Positions 11,198 through 21,717 of a DNA stretch of 64,000 bases are shown here, in pieces. Made by a program: the position numbers and the translations under genes. Where the stretch lies: positions 2,675,746 to 2,739,745 of the forward strand of contig NZ_ARVW01000001.1 in the NCBI RefSeq assembly GCF_000384315.1. The letters run 5' to 3'. The DNA comes from Amycolatopsis nigrescens CSC17Ta-90. Lineage in GTDB: Bacteria > Actinomycetota > Actinomycetes > Mycobacteriales > Pseudonocardiaceae. The notes beneath the pieces are model-generated. The model saw only the letters and a program-made list of their open reading frames with translations. It was not told the DNA's origin and did no database searches. How positions within the stretch are numbered: the first letter of the stretch is position 1; every line of letters begins with the position of its first letter.

Positions 11198-12745
11198 CTA
11201 GAAACCGAGCGCACGCCGGTGCGCGCCGGCCAGCCGGCCGGGCAGATCTCCGCCGCGCAGCACGGCGGCGAGATGCCCGTCCGGGCGCACCAGCGCCACC
11301 CCGTCCCCGGCGATCCCGAGCGACTCGGCGAGCGGTTCGGGCGCCGGCACGGTACGCACCCCGGGCAGCGGGCCGTCGCAGGAACTCGTGGTGAGCAAGG
11401 TGAAGCCGGGGCCGAAACAGGTCCGCAACCGCTGCTCGCCGGAGACCTGGACATCGGGGCAGAGCACGCCGGGCACCGGCGCACCCGGCGCCCCGGCCGC
11501 ACGGTCCAGCCCGGCCGCCGCCGGCGGCGTGGTCAGCGGCGAGTCGCAGTACCAGAACGGTTCGCTCAGCCGGCCGGAGTCGATCTCGCCGCGCATCGAG
11601 GCGTCGTGCACGCTGCGCTGGAGCACGTCCTCCCGGTGCGCGCGCTCCGCCGCGGTCCTCGGCACCAGGAACCGCATGGTCTTCGCGGTCACCCGCAGGT
11701 TCTCCTCCGCCGCGGCGGCCCGTTCCGCGTGGTAGGAGCCGAGCAGCCGCGGACCGGCCAGTCCGGCCCGGTCCGCGGCGATCTTCCAGGCCGCGTTCTC
11801 CGCGTCCGCGATCCCGGAGTTCATGCCGCGCGCGCCGAACGGGCTCATCAGATGCGCGGCGTCCCCGGCCAGCAGCGTGCGACCGACCCGCATCCTGGGC
11901 ACCATCCGCTGGTGGAAGCGGTACACCGAAAGCCACACCGGCTGGTAGTCGCGCGGGCCGAGGATGGCTCGCATGCTGCCCTCCAGCGCACCGTTCGCCC
12001 GCGCCGCCGCCAGGTCGAAGTCGTCCGGTACCTGCCAGTCGATCCGCCACACCGAATCCGGCTGCGGGTGCACCAGCACCTGGCGGCCGGGGTTGTACGG
12101 CGGGTCGAAGTGGAACCGCCGCTCGGGCACGCCATCGCCGAGATCCGCGCGGACGTCGGTGATCAGGAACTTGTCCGGGAACGAGTAGCCGCCGAAGGAC
12201 AGCCCCAGCAGTTCCCGGACGTGCGACCGGGAACCGTCCGCGGCCACGCAGTGCGTCCCGCGCCAGCGCGCCTCACCGGCCGGGGTTTCCGCCCGCAGCG
12301 TCACGCCTTCGTCGTCTTCGAGCAGCCCGGTCACCCGTTGCCCGTAGTGCAGCCGGATCAGCGGTTCGTTCCGCGCCCGCTGTTCCAGCAGCCGCTCGAC
12401 CTCGCTCTGCGAAATGTTCACGAACGGCGGGAAGCCACCTTCGGCCGGCTCCCGCAGGGTGAAGGCGTGCACCTCCCGCTCGCGGTAGTAGATCCGGCCG
12501 GTGTACCAGGTGACCCCGGCCTCGACCAGCACGCGACCGAGCCCGACCCGCTCCAGGATGTCCAGTACGTCGCGCTGCATGCAGATCGCCCTGCTGCCGA
12601 CCGCCACCCTGGCCGGTTCGGCCTCCAGCACCACGCTCGGCACCCCGTGCCCGGCCAGCAGCAACGCCGCAACCATGCCGACCGGGCCGGCGCCGACCAC
12701 CAGCACCGGGTCCGCGGGTGTCGCCGGGGATTTCGGGGATGTCAC
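11198..12745 (-). CDS. FAD-dependent aromatic hydroxylase (MhpA/PheA-type monooxygenase)
   Basis: A 515-residue group A flavoprotein monooxygenase. The dinucleotide fold VVGAGPVGMVAALLLAG opens the protein, and GDAAHLMSPFGARGMNSGI is the second FAD motif. A C-terminal thioredoxin-like domain, typical of phenol and 3-(3-hydroxyphenyl)propionate hydroxylases, probably begins near residue 385. It would hydroxylate a phenolic substrate with NAD(P)H and oxygen. Its ATG overlaps the stop of the metallo-beta-lactamase-fold gene by 4 bp, so the two are coupled and likely act on one pathway, either catabolism of an aromatic or tailoring of a metabolite. Confidence 0.87.
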   Translation of the reverse strand: MTSPKSPATPADPVLVVGAGPVGMVAALLLAGHGVPSVVLEAEPARVAVGSRAICMQRDVLDILERVGLGRVLVEAGVTWYTGRIYYREREVHAFTLREPAEGGFPPFVNISQSEVERLLEQRARNEPLIRLHYGQRVTGLLEDDEGVTLRAETPAGEARWRGTHCVAADGSRSHVRELLGLSFGGYSFPDKFLITDVRADLGDGVPERRFHFDPPYNPGRQVLVHPQPDSVWRIDWQVPDDFDLAAARANGALEGSMRAILGPRDYQPVWLSVYRFHQRMVPRMRVGRTLLAGDAAHLMSPFGARGMNSGIADAENAAWKIAADRAGLAGPRLLGSYHAERAAAAEENLRVTAKTMRFLVPRTAAERAHREDVLQRSVHDASMRGEIDSGRLSEPFWYCDSPLTTPPAAAGLDRAAGAPGAPVPGVLCPDVQVSGEQRLRTCFGPGFTLLTTSSCDGPLPGVRTVPAPEPLAESLGIAGDGVALVRPDGHLAAVLRGGDLPGRLAGAHRRALGF

Positions 12746-13707
12746 TGCTCACCGCGCAGTTCCGCCCACACCTCACGATCCCGTTCGGCGGTCCACACCT
12801 TCGGCATGTCCACCCCGTTCAGCTCGTCCCAGTACCGCTGCACGTCGAAGGGCAGGCAGTGCTCGAAGATCGGCCAGCGGCCGTACTCCGGGGCCAGTGC
12901 CGCGTGCGCGGCCTGGAACGCCTCGGCCGTGCTCCCCCGCTTCCGGTGCACCGCGCCGACCGCGTCCCGCAGCAGGTCCAGGAAGTGCCTGGTCTGCGCG
13001 ATCGCCGCGCGCACCTCGCGCTCGCCCTTGGCGACCGCGCCCCGGCCGCCGACCAGCGCGGTGGCACCGAAACTGGCCACTGTGTCCAAAGTGGACGATG
13101 CCCAGTCGTCGTGGTGCGCGTCCCCGGTGTACAGCGCGGCCTGCGCCTCCACCAGGTCGCCGGCGAACAGCACCCCGTGGCGGGGCAGCCACGCGACCAG
13201 GTCGCCGCTGGTGTGCCCGCGCCCGCAGTGCACCAGCACCAGGTCACCGCGATCACCGCCGAGCGGGATGCTCAGCCTGCCGGAGAAGGTCAGGCTCGGC
13301 CTGGTCAGCCCCGGGATCGAAGACGGCTCCTCGAACAGCCTCGGCATCCGGCCGTACTCGCTCAGCCAGTCCGCCTCGCCGCGCTCCTCGATCAGCTCGG
13401 CGGTGGCTTCGTGCGTGATGATCTCCTGCGCGCCGAACGCGCTGGCGCCGAGCACGCGCACCGCGTGATAGTGCGACAGCACCAGGTAGCGCACGGGTTT
13501 CTCGGTGCGTTCACGGAGCCGCGCCAGCCAGCGCTCGGCCGCGACGGGAGTGGCCCGCGCCTCGAAGCAGATCAGGAAGTCCTCGGCCTCGATCGCACCG
13601 ACATTCGGATCTCCCTCGGCAGTCAGCGCGTACACGCCGTCCGCGAGTTCGACAAAGGTCTCTTCTTTCGCAGCGGTGTCGCCGCTGGAGGCGAAGGTGT
13701 CGGTCAC
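12742..13707 (-). CDS. Metallo-beta-lactamase-fold protein with altered metal motif
   Basis: About 321 residues. The fold is recognisable (FVELADGVYALTAEGDPNVG; LVLSHYHAVRVLGASAF; HCGRGHTSGD; VLFAGDLVEAQ). The canonical HxHxDH motif reads HYHAVR, so the Asp and third His are missing, although downstream His and Asp ligands remain. It may bind one metal or have changed activity. The GTG at 13707 is chosen with GTGAGGGT just before it. It is translationally coupled to the FAD hydroxylase, suggesting a joint role on an aromatic substrate. Confidence 0.75.
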   Translation of the reverse strand: MTDTFASSGDTAAKEETFVELADGVYALTAEGDPNVGAIEAEDFLICFEARATPVAAERWLARLRERTEKPVRYLVLSHYHAVRVLGASAFGAQEIITHEATAELIEERGEADWLSEYGRMPRLFEEPSSIPGLTRPSLTFSGRLSIPLGGDRGDLVLVHCGRGHTSGDLVAWLPRHGVLFAGDLVEAQAALYTGDAHHDDWASSTLDTVASFGATALVGGRGAVAKGEREVRAAIAQTRHFLDLLRDAVGAVHRKRGSTAEAFQAAHAALAPEYGRWPIFEHCLPFDVQRYWDELNGVDMPKVWTAERDREVWAELRGEQ

Positions 13708-13750
13708 ACCCTCACTGTGCCACCGATGTGACCTTGGTCGCATGCTCCAT

Positions 13751-15496
13751 TCAGCGCACGATTTCCCCTGCCGGACGCAGCGCGGCCGGCGCGCCGGCCG
13801 GCACCGCGGGCCGCCGGGGCGCGACCGGGGCCACCCGCCGGTACGGCTCGCGCTGCTCCGGCCGCGGGTCCGCCTCGCCCTTGTTGGGCCAGCACGAGAA
13901 CGCCCGCTCGGCCTGCGCGGTAATGGTCAGCGACGGGTTCACGCCGAGGTTCGCGGTGATCGCCGTACCGTCCACAATGGAGAGACGGGGGTAGTTGAAG
14001 ACCCGGTGGTACGGGTCGATCACTCCCTGTTCGGCATCCGTGCCGATCGGCGCACCGCCGATGAAGTGCGCGGTCAGCGGGATGTCGAAGATCTCGCCCC
14101 AGGTCCCGCCGGCGATCCCGCCGATGTGCTCGGCGGTGCGCTGGTTGGCGTCGTACCCGGCCTTGATGAAGCTCGGGTTCGGCTCGCCGTGGCCCTGTTT
14201 CGAGGTGTACCTGCGGCGGCCGAACAACCCGCGCTTGGTGTAGGTGGTGATGGAGTTGTCCAGGCTCTGCATCACCAGCAGGATCACCGTGCGCTCGCTC
14301 CACCGGTAGCCGTTGAGCAGCTTGGCCGTCTGCACCGGGTGGCTGCGGATGAAGCGCAGCACCTGCCGCCAGCGCGGCACCCCGGACGCGCCGTCGGTGG
14401 CGACGGTCTGCAGCAGACTCATCGCGTTGCTGCCCTTGCCGTAGCGCACCGGCTCGATGTGGGTGATCTCGTCCGGATGGATCGAGGACGTGATCGCGAC
14501 GCCGTGGCTGAAGTTCCGCGCCGGGTCCACCTTGGTGCGGCCGGAGCCGATGATCGCCTCGGAGTTGGTCCTGGTCAGCTCGCCGAGCTTGGCCGAGAGC
14601 CGGGGCAACGAGCCGGTGTCGCGCATCCGGTGCAGCAGGTTCTGGGTGCCCCAGGTACCGGCGGCGAGCACCACTCGGCCCGCGGTGATCGTGTGCCGGA
14701 ACTTCCGCGACGCGGTGCCCGTCTTGCGCAGGTCCACCTCGAACGAGCCGTCGCCCCGCTCGCGCAGCGCGGTGACCGTGGTCAGCGGGATGACCTTCGC
14801 GCCGCCCTGCTCCGCGAGGTAGAGGTAGTTCTTGACCAGCGTGTTCTTGGCGCCGACGCGACAGCCGGTCATGCACGAGCCGCACTCCGTGCAGCCGGTG
14901 CGCGCGGGCCCGGCACCGCCGAAGTACGGGTCCGCCGCGCGCTTGCCCGGGTCGCCGAAGTACACCCCGACCGGGGTCGGGTGGAAGGACTCCGGCACGC
15001 CGAGGTCCACCGCGACCTTCTGCATCACCTCGTCGGACGGGGTGACGGTCGGGTTGGTCACCACGCCCAGCATCCGGCTGGCCTGGTCGTAGTGCGGCGC
15101 CAGCTCGGACTCCCAGTCGGTGATGTGCGACCACTGCCGGTCGGTGTAGAACGGCTTGAGCGGGCGGTAAAGCGTGTTCGCGTACACCAGCGAGCCGCCG
15201 CCAACGCCCGCGCCGGCCAGCACCATGACGTCCTTGAGCAGGTGGACGCGCTGGATGCCGAAGAAGCCGAGCTGCGGGGCCCACAGGTAGCGGCGCAGGT
15301 CCCAGGAGGTCTTGGCGAACTCGTCGTCGGCGAACCGGCGACCGGCCTCGACCACGGCCACCCGGTAGCCCTTCTCGGTCAGCCGGAGCGCGGCGACACT
15401 GCCGCCGAACCCGGAGCCGACCACGACCACGTCGTAGTCGGGCGCCTCTTCTTCGGCGGAACCAGCGGCCTCGGTGGTGGTGTTACGCGCAGTCAC
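13751..15496 (-). CDS. choD: GMC-type cholesterol oxidase (ChoD-like)
   Basis: A 581-residue FAD oxidoreductase. The flavin fold is VVVGSGFGGSVAALRL; a cysteine-rich segment CTECGSCMTGCRVGAKNT and the C-terminal GMC motif around NLGVNPSLTITAQAERA follow. It resembles M. tuberculosis ChoD (Rv3409c), and it lies directly before guaB3-guaB, as in that genome. True cholesterol oxidase activity of this clade is debated, so a 3-hydroxysteroid or other alcohol substrate is only likely. The GTG at 15496 is preceded by TACGCT and six bases, suggesting a leaderless message. A Pro/Ala/Arg-rich tail of about 40 residues follows the catalytic domain. Confidence 0.85.
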   Translation of the reverse strand: MTARNTTTEAAGSAEEEAPDYDVVVVGSGFGGSVAALRLTEKGYRVAVVEAGRRFADDEFAKTSWDLRRYLWAPQLGFFGIQRVHLLKDVMVLAGAGVGGGSLVYANTLYRPLKPFYTDRQWSHITDWESELAPHYDQASRMLGVVTNPTVTPSDEVMQKVAVDLGVPESFHPTPVGVYFGDPGKRAADPYFGGAGPARTGCTECGSCMTGCRVGAKNTLVKNYLYLAEQGGAKVIPLTTVTALRERGDGSFEVDLRKTGTASRKFRHTITAGRVVLAAGTWGTQNLLHRMRDTGSLPRLSAKLGELTRTNSEAIIGSGRTKVDPARNFSHGVAITSSIHPDEITHIEPVRYGKGSNAMSLLQTVATDGASGVPRWRQVLRFIRSHPVQTAKLLNGYRWSERTVILLVMQSLDNSITTYTKRGLFGRRRYTSKQGHGEPNPSFIKAGYDANQRTAEHIGGIAGGTWGEIFDIPLTAHFIGGAPIGTDAEQGVIDPYHRVFNYPRLSIVDGTAITANLGVNPSLTITAQAERAFSCWPNKGEADPRPEQREPYRRVAPVAPRRPAVPAGAPAALRPAGEIVR

Positions 15497-15539
15497 ACAT
15501 AAAGCGTAACCCCCGCCTCACCCGCTGACCAGAGCTAAG

Positions 15540-15583
15540 TTACCCGCCAGTTAGCCCGATTTACCCCTTTTACCCCACTTACC
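15540..15583 (-). promoter_or_regulatory. Five phased TTACCC-like units upstream of choD
   Basis: On the + strand TTACCC, TTAGCCC, TTACCCC, TTACCCC and TTACC begin at 15540, 15551, 15561, 15570 and 15579, spaced 11, 10, 9 and 9 bases, so they fall on nearly one face of the helix. They lie about 45-90 bp upstream of the choD start. A multimeric activator or repressor site is the likely reading. Confidence 0.45.
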
Positions 15584-15594
15584 TTTCCCGCCAA

Positions 15595-15622
15595 AAGCGC
15601 GTTTAGCCCGCTAAACGCGCTT
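15595..15622 (-). repeat. Dispersed palindrome copy
   Basis: Core GTTTAGC-CC-GCTAAAC with AAGCGC arms, symmetric over 28 bases. It lies between choD and the 3' end of guaB3, six bases before the guaB3 stop codon. Confidence 0.95.
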
Positions 15623-15627
15623 CGCGG

Positions 15628-16764
15628 TCAGCCGCGGACGGTGAGGCCGACCCGCTGGAATTCCTTCAGATCCGAGTAGCCGGTCTTCGCCATCGCGCGC
15701 CGCAGCGCACCAAACAGGTTCACCGCACCCTCCGCATCGGACGACGGCCCGAACAGCAGCGTCTTGAGGTCCACCTCGTAGTCCGGTCCGGCCGCCACCC
15801 GCGAACGCGGCAACGACGGGTGCGCGGCGGCCGCGGTCCAGTACAGCCCCTGGCCCGGCGCCTCAGCGGCAGCGGCCAGCGGCGCGCCGAGCATCACCGC
15901 GTCCGCCCCGCAAGCGATCGCCTTCGCGATGTCGCCGGAAGAGCTCATCCCGCCGTCCGCGAGCACGTGCACATATCGGCCGCCGGTCTCGTCCAGGTAG
16001 TCCCGCCGGGCGGCGGCCGCGTCGATGATCGCGGTGGCCATCGGCACGCCGATGCCGAGCACCCGGTCGGTGCTGGTCACCCCGGGCGCATAACCGTGCC
16101 CGACGATCACGCCGGCCGCGCCGGTCCGCATCAGGTGCATCGCGGTCCGGTAGTCCCCGACCCCGCCCGCGATCACCGGCACGTCCAGCCTGCCGATGAA
16201 GTCCTTCAGGTCGAGCGGCTCGCCCTCCCTGGCCACGTGCTCGGCCGAAATGATCGTGCCCTGCACCACCAGGATCTCCACCCCGGCCGCGATCAAGTCG
16301 GGGGTCAGCTCGGCGGCGTGCTGCGGGCTGACCCGCGCGGCCACCGTCACCCCGGACTCGCGCACGGTGCGGATCGCCTCGCTGATCAGGTCCAGCCTGA
16401 TCGGCGCCGAATGCAGCTCCTGCAGCACGCGCACCAGCGCGGCCGGGTCGTCCGCGTTCTCCTCGGCCGTCCTGATCAGCCGGAACATCGCCTCTTCGAC
16501 GTTCGGCTGGCGCGCCCACAAGCCCTCGGCGTTGAGCACACCCAACCCGCCCAGCTCACCGACCGCCACCGCGGTACCCGGCGACACGATCGCGTCGGTC
16601 GGGTGCGTCACTAGCGGCAGGTCGAACTGGTAGGCGTCGATCTTCCAGCCGGTGGAGACCACCGAGGACGAGCGAGTCCGCCGCGAGGGCACGATCTCGA
16701 CGTCGTCGAGGTCATAGGCTCGCCTGGCGGTACGCCCCATGCCGATCTCGACCAGATCCCGCAC
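15628..16764 (-). CDS. guaB3: GuaB3-family IMP dehydrogenase-related protein
   Basis: A 378-residue TIM-barrel protein of the IMPDH/GMPR superfamily without CBS domains. The glycine loop ADGGMSSSGDIAKA is clear. The segment where IMPDH has its catalytic Cys loop reads HGYAPGVTSTD here, with no Cys, so the classical covalent mechanism is not possible as drawn. Cyanobacterial GuaB3 has been reported to act as an IMP dehydrogenase; the actinobacterial function is considered unresolved. The GTG at 16764 follows AGAGGGGA. It sits between choD and guaB, as Rv3410c does in M. tuberculosis. Confidence 0.92.
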   Translation of the reverse strand: MRDLVEIGMGRTARRAYDLDDVEIVPSRRTRSSSVVSTGWKIDAYQFDLPLVTHPTDAIVSPGTAVAVGELGGLGVLNAEGLWARQPNVEEAMFRLIRTAEENADDPAALVRVLQELHSAPIRLDLISEAIRTVRESGVTVAARVSPQHAAELTPDLIAAGVEILVVQGTIISAEHVAREGEPLDLKDFIGRLDVPVIAGGVGDYRTAMHLMRTGAAGVIVGHGYAPGVTSTDRVLGIGVPMATAIIDAAAARRDYLDETGGRYVHVLADGGMSSSGDIAKAIACGADAVMLGAPLAAAAEAPGQGLYWTAAAAHPSLPRSRVAAGPDYEVDLKTLLFGPSSDAEGAVNLFGALRRAMAKTGYSDLKEFQRVGLTVRG

Positions 16765-16848
16765 GTGAAGTCCCCTCTCGAGTGCAAGTGTGCCCGCACA
16801 TTGTCGCTACTCGATGTGGGTGACCCGCGCAGGGGTCGCCCGCACACC

Positions 16849-16871
16849 GCGTTTAGCCCGCTAAACGCGCT
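16849..16871 (-). repeat. Dispersed palindrome copy
   Basis: GTTTAGC-CC-GCTAAAC centred near 16858.5, in the 153-bp gap between guaB3 and guaB. It pairs with the copy at 16897, whose centre is 47 bp away and whose orientation is opposite. Confidence 0.9.
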
Positions 16872-16896
16872 CCGGGCAGGGAAGGGCGCCGTGGTG

Positions 16897-16917
16897 CAGT
16901 TAGCGGGCTAAACGCGC

Positions 16918-16919
<2 letters not shown>
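16897..16919 (+). repeat. Dispersed palindrome copy (TGCAGTTAGC subtype)
   Basis: AGTTAGC-GG-GCTAAAC centred near 16905.5. Its outer arm runs into the TGA stop codon of guaB (16918-16920), so the element abuts the coding region with no spacer. Confidence 0.9.
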
Positions 16920-18927
<2,008 letters not shown>

Positions 18928-18947
18928 CCTGATTCCGAACTGAACGA

Positions 18948-18987
18948 CGCGAAGGGCCCCGACCGGATCCGGTCGGGGCCCTTCGCG
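18948..18987. terminator. Perfect 40-bp palindromic terminator
   Basis: A perfect inverted repeat, each arm CGCGAAGGGCCCCGACCGGA, meeting at a central GGATCC with no loop bases other than those strained by folding. It lies between the convergent DUF5319 and rsdA genes and probably terminates both. It has no U tract. Confidence 0.75.
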
Positions 18988-18999
18988 TTGAGTCGTCCG

Positions 19000-19944
19000 T
19001 CAGGTGCCCGGCGCCTGCGGCTGGTTGCCGCCCGGCGGCGGGGCGTTCGAGGAGTCGTCCCGCGGCCCGCTGCCACCCGGCTCGCTGCCGGTGCCGGCCG
19101 GCGTGCTGGTGGTGGTGGACGAAGGCGGCGTGGTGGTCTCCGGCGGCACACTGTCCGACGTGACCGGCGGGATCACCGTCGGCGCGGTGTCCGTCGGGTT
19201 CGGCGCCGGCACCTGCGGCTGGGTGACCTGCGGGCTGCTCGGCGGCGGGGTCTGGGAATTGTTCGGCGGGAGCTGGCTCTGCGGCGGCGCCGGGTACTGC
19301 AACATCGCCAGCAGCTGCTGGTGCTGTGCCATCAGCTGGGCCAGGTCGTCCTCGGAGGCCACTTCCCGCAACGCCGACTGGGCGGCGTCCAAGGCCTTGC
19401 GGGCGTCCGCGTACCGGCCCTGGGCCAGTGCGATGTTCGCCTCGTTGAGATCGCTGCGGGCGGCGGCCGCGGCCTCGACCGAGCGGGCGTGGTCCGCGTA
19501 GAGCACCTTGCTCAGGCCCCACAGCGTGTCGCCGGGCTGCGCGTCACGGGCGGCGAGCCCTGTACCGGTGAAGGCGATCGCGAGCACCGCGGCGGCGGCC
19601 GCGACCGGCACCAGCATCCGCCGGCGGCGGCCACGCTGGCCGTGCCGGTGCGCGAGCGCCGCGGTCTTCACCGTGGTCACCGCGGTATCGGTGTCCACCA
19701 GCTCGGCCAGCGGCTCGCTGTCGATGTCCCGTCGCCAGGCCAGCAGCAGCGCGTTGAGTTCCTGGTCACCGAGCCCGTCGGCCACCTTCGGGTCCGAACC
19801 GCCGAGCGCGTCGAGCAGCGCATCGTCGGCCTGCACCGCGGACAGATCCGCGGGCAGCGGCGACTCACCGTTCGTAGCCGCCTCTTCGAACAGCGGTTCG
19901 TCGAACCCGCCGCCCAGCCGACGCCTGCTGTCGCGATCAGTCAC
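19000..19944 (-). CDS. rsdA: Anti-sigma-D factor (RsdA-like)
   Basis: A 314-residue membrane anti-sigma factor. The N-terminal cytosolic part (about residues 1-110) resembles the sigma-D-binding domain of RsdA. One membrane helix follows (MLVPVAAAAAVLAIAFTG), then an extracellular part with a helical stretch and a long Pro/Thr/Ser/Gly-rich tail that may span the wall. Its GTG start directly follows the TGA of sigD with no spacer, so the two are co-translated. It corresponds to Rv3413c. Regulated cleavage of the anti-sigma factor would release SigD, as known in mycobacteria; that is not visible here. Confidence 0.9.
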   Translation of the reverse strand: MTDRDSRRRLGGGFDEPLFEEAATNGESPLPADLSAVQADDALLDALGGSDPKVADGLGDQELNALLLAWRRDIDSEPLAELVDTDTAVTTVKTAALAHRHGQRGRRRRMLVPVAAAAAVLAIAFTGTGLAARDAQPGDTLWGLSKVLYADHARSVEAAAAARSDLNEANIALAQGRYADARKALDAAQSALREVASEDDLAQLMAQHQQLLAMLQYPAPPQSQLPPNNSQTPPPSSPQVTQPQVPAPNPTDTAPTVIPPVTSDSVPPETTTPPSSTTTSTPAGTGSEPGGSGPRDDSSNAPPPGGNQPQAPGT

Positions 19945-20517
19945 TCAGACCACCTCCTCAGCGGCCAGTACCTTGCGCAGCCGGGCGAGTGCCCGGTGCT
20001 GGGCGACGCGGACGGCGCCCGGTGTCGAACCGACCGCATCGGCGGTCTCCTCGGCAGAAAGGCCCACGACCACGCGCAGCACCACGATTTCGCGTTGTTT
20101 GTCGGGCAGCACCCGAAGCAGCTGGGACATCCGCTCGTTCAGCTCGCCCTGCAGCGCACGCTGCTCGGGACCGACGCCGCCCTCGATCTCGTCCGGAACC
20201 TCGGCCACCGGCTCGGCACGGTTGCGGGCCGCCGCGCGATGCGCGTCGGCCACCTTGTGCTGGGCGATTCCGTACACGAAGGCCAGGAACGGGCGTCCCT
20301 GATCACGGTACGAGGGCAATGCCGTTAGCACCGCGAGACACACCTCCTGGGCAACATCGTCTGCCGAAGCGAACGAACGCTCCTGCCTGCCGACTCGAGC
20401 GCGGCAGTACCGCACTATCAGAGGACGGATAGCGGCCAGCAACCGCTCGACTGCCTGGGGATCTCCCTCGACAGCAGCGGCGACTGGTTCGTCCAGTCCA
20501 TCCCCCACATTGGCCAT
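19945..20517 (-). CDS. sigD: RNA polymerase ECF sigma factor SigD
   Basis: About 190 residues of the ECF sigma-70 family. Region 2 includes DDVAQEVCLAVLTAL and PFLAFVYGIAQHKVADAHR; region 4 includes LPDKQREIVVLRVVVGLSAEETA and a following DNA-recognition helix. It directs RNA polymerase to its own promoters under control of the RsdA anti-sigma factor encoded immediately after it. The ATG at 20517 (MANVGDGLDEP) is preferred over the start at 20637, whose extra 40 residues look like promoter DNA. Same neighbours as Rv3414c and Streptomyces SigD. Confidence 0.93.
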   Translation of the reverse strand: MANVGDGLDEPVAAAVEGDPQAVERLLAAIRPLIVRYCRARVGRQERSFASADDVAQEVCLAVLTALPSYRDQGRPFLAFVYGIAQHKVADAHRAAARNRAEPVAEVPDEIEGGVGPEQRALQGELNERMSQLLRVLPDKQREIVVLRVVVGLSAEETADAVGSTPGAVRVAQHRALARLRKVLAAEEVV

Positions 20518-20981
20518 CGCAGACAACAGTCCCAGTGTTACGTGTAGGCGTGCAAAGAGTCCGACGTGTGGCTGGAATGTCACGAGGACATCCCTCACGC
20601 CGGTGATACCTACCGTACCTTCCGGTAGCGGCAACATTCGTGCACGGTCGCTACCGGCGCGCCCTCTTCGTGGGAGCGTGCCGGCTCACCCCTCGCTCGA
20701 CTGCTCAAAAGTTCAACGAGCAATCCGGTGGACGGGTAACGCACACAGCCCAAAGAGGTGGCAGAGAAGCCGGAGATACACCCTCGACTAGGCCGGACGA
20801 GTGAAACTAACGGCCATTGCGGGCACGGAGAGCACACGATTCGGCCCTGGCGGCAGTTTTCCGCCCCGAGAGGCAGTTCCGCCAGAGCGATCCGTCGCGG
20901 CGGGTGACCGGCCAGCCGATCACCGCACCACCACCCTCCGGCCAGGGTTCCCGCCCCTGGCCCCCGCTCTACCGCTTCGGC
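20518..20981. other. 464-bp gene-free region upstream of sigD
   Basis: No credible gene. Near the sigD side there is a small inverted repeat CTACCG-N7-CGGTAG (20610-20628), with a related GCTACCGG about 20 bases further on. These may bind a regulator of sigD. The rest is ordinary sequence of lower GC; the BldM-like gene ends at 20982 without a clear terminator. Confidence 0.4.
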
Positions 20982-21578
20982 TCAGGACACCAGCCCGCGC
21001 CGGAAGCCGTGCGCGACGGCCTGGGCGCGGTCACGGACACCGAGCTTGCGGAACAGCCGGCGAGCGTGCGTCTTCACGGTGTCCTCGGACAGGTAGAGCT
21101 CGCGCCCGATCTGCCCGTTGCTCTTGCCCTGGCTCATCCCGCGCAGCACCTGGAGCTCGCGCTCGGTGAGCTGCACGCCGGGGTCGGACGGCTGGCGCGG
21201 GGCCGGCACCGAGGTGCTGGCCAGGGTGTGCGCCAGCGCGGCGACGAGCTCCGGCCGGGACGCGTCCCAGCGCAGATAACCGCGGGCACCGCCGGCGATC
21301 GCGGCGGCGATGCTGCCGGCGTCGTCCGGGGCACCGAACACGATCACGTTGGCCTGCGGATTGGCGGATACGAGGCGACGAGTGGCCTCGACCCCGGTCG
21401 GCACCGCGCGCTGGGTACCCACCAGCACGACGTCGACCGGCTGCCTGGAGTACCGGGCCAGCAACTCGTCACCGTGCGCTACACAGTCGATGCGACTGAC
21501 GCCTGGGACGGCAGACATCACGCGGGTGAGCCCTTCGCGGACACTGCGTCGGTCGTCGCAGATCAAGACCGTCGTCAC
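20982..21578 (-). CDS. bldM: BldM-like atypical response regulator
   Basis: A 198-residue NarL-type regulator. The C-terminal DNA-binding segment (LSEDTVKTHARRLFRKLG and AHGFRRGLVS) closely matches streptomycete BldM. The receiver keeps the acidic pair in ICDDRRS, but the phospho-acceptor position reads Gly in VVLVGTQ, the switch Thr is Gly in VFGAPDD, and the conserved Lys is Trp in GYLRWDAS. It therefore cannot be phosphorylated by the normal route. In Streptomyces BldM controls development, alone or as a heterodimer with WhiI. The GTG at 21578 follows GGAAGGAAACCCC. It is next to sigD, as in Streptomyces. Confidence 0.85.
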   Translation of the reverse strand: MTTVLICDDRRSVREGLTRVMSAVPGVSRIDCVAHGDELLARYSRQPVDVVLVGTQRAVPTGVEATRRLVSANPQANVIVFGAPDDAGSIAAAIAGGARGYLRWDASRPELVAALAHTLASTSVPAPRQPSDPGVQLTERELQVLRGMSQGKSNGQIGRELYLSEDTVKTHARRLFRKLGVRDRAQAVAHGFRRGLVS

Positions 21579-21717
21579 GGGGTTTCCTTCCTGCAGCCGG
21601 GTGACATTCCATATCCCCTATCGGACGCTTTAGGCCCAACCTTGACACGATCCGGTGGCTTTTTTTAAAAGTTCTTAGCCCGGATGTCGTACGACCCGCC
21701 CGACGGAGCCAACCGGG

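Noticed and set aside
15595..15622. The palindromes as rho-independent terminators
   Set aside because: Centre of two bases gives no room for a loop, no U tract follows, and copies lie in divergent promoters and inside a gene.
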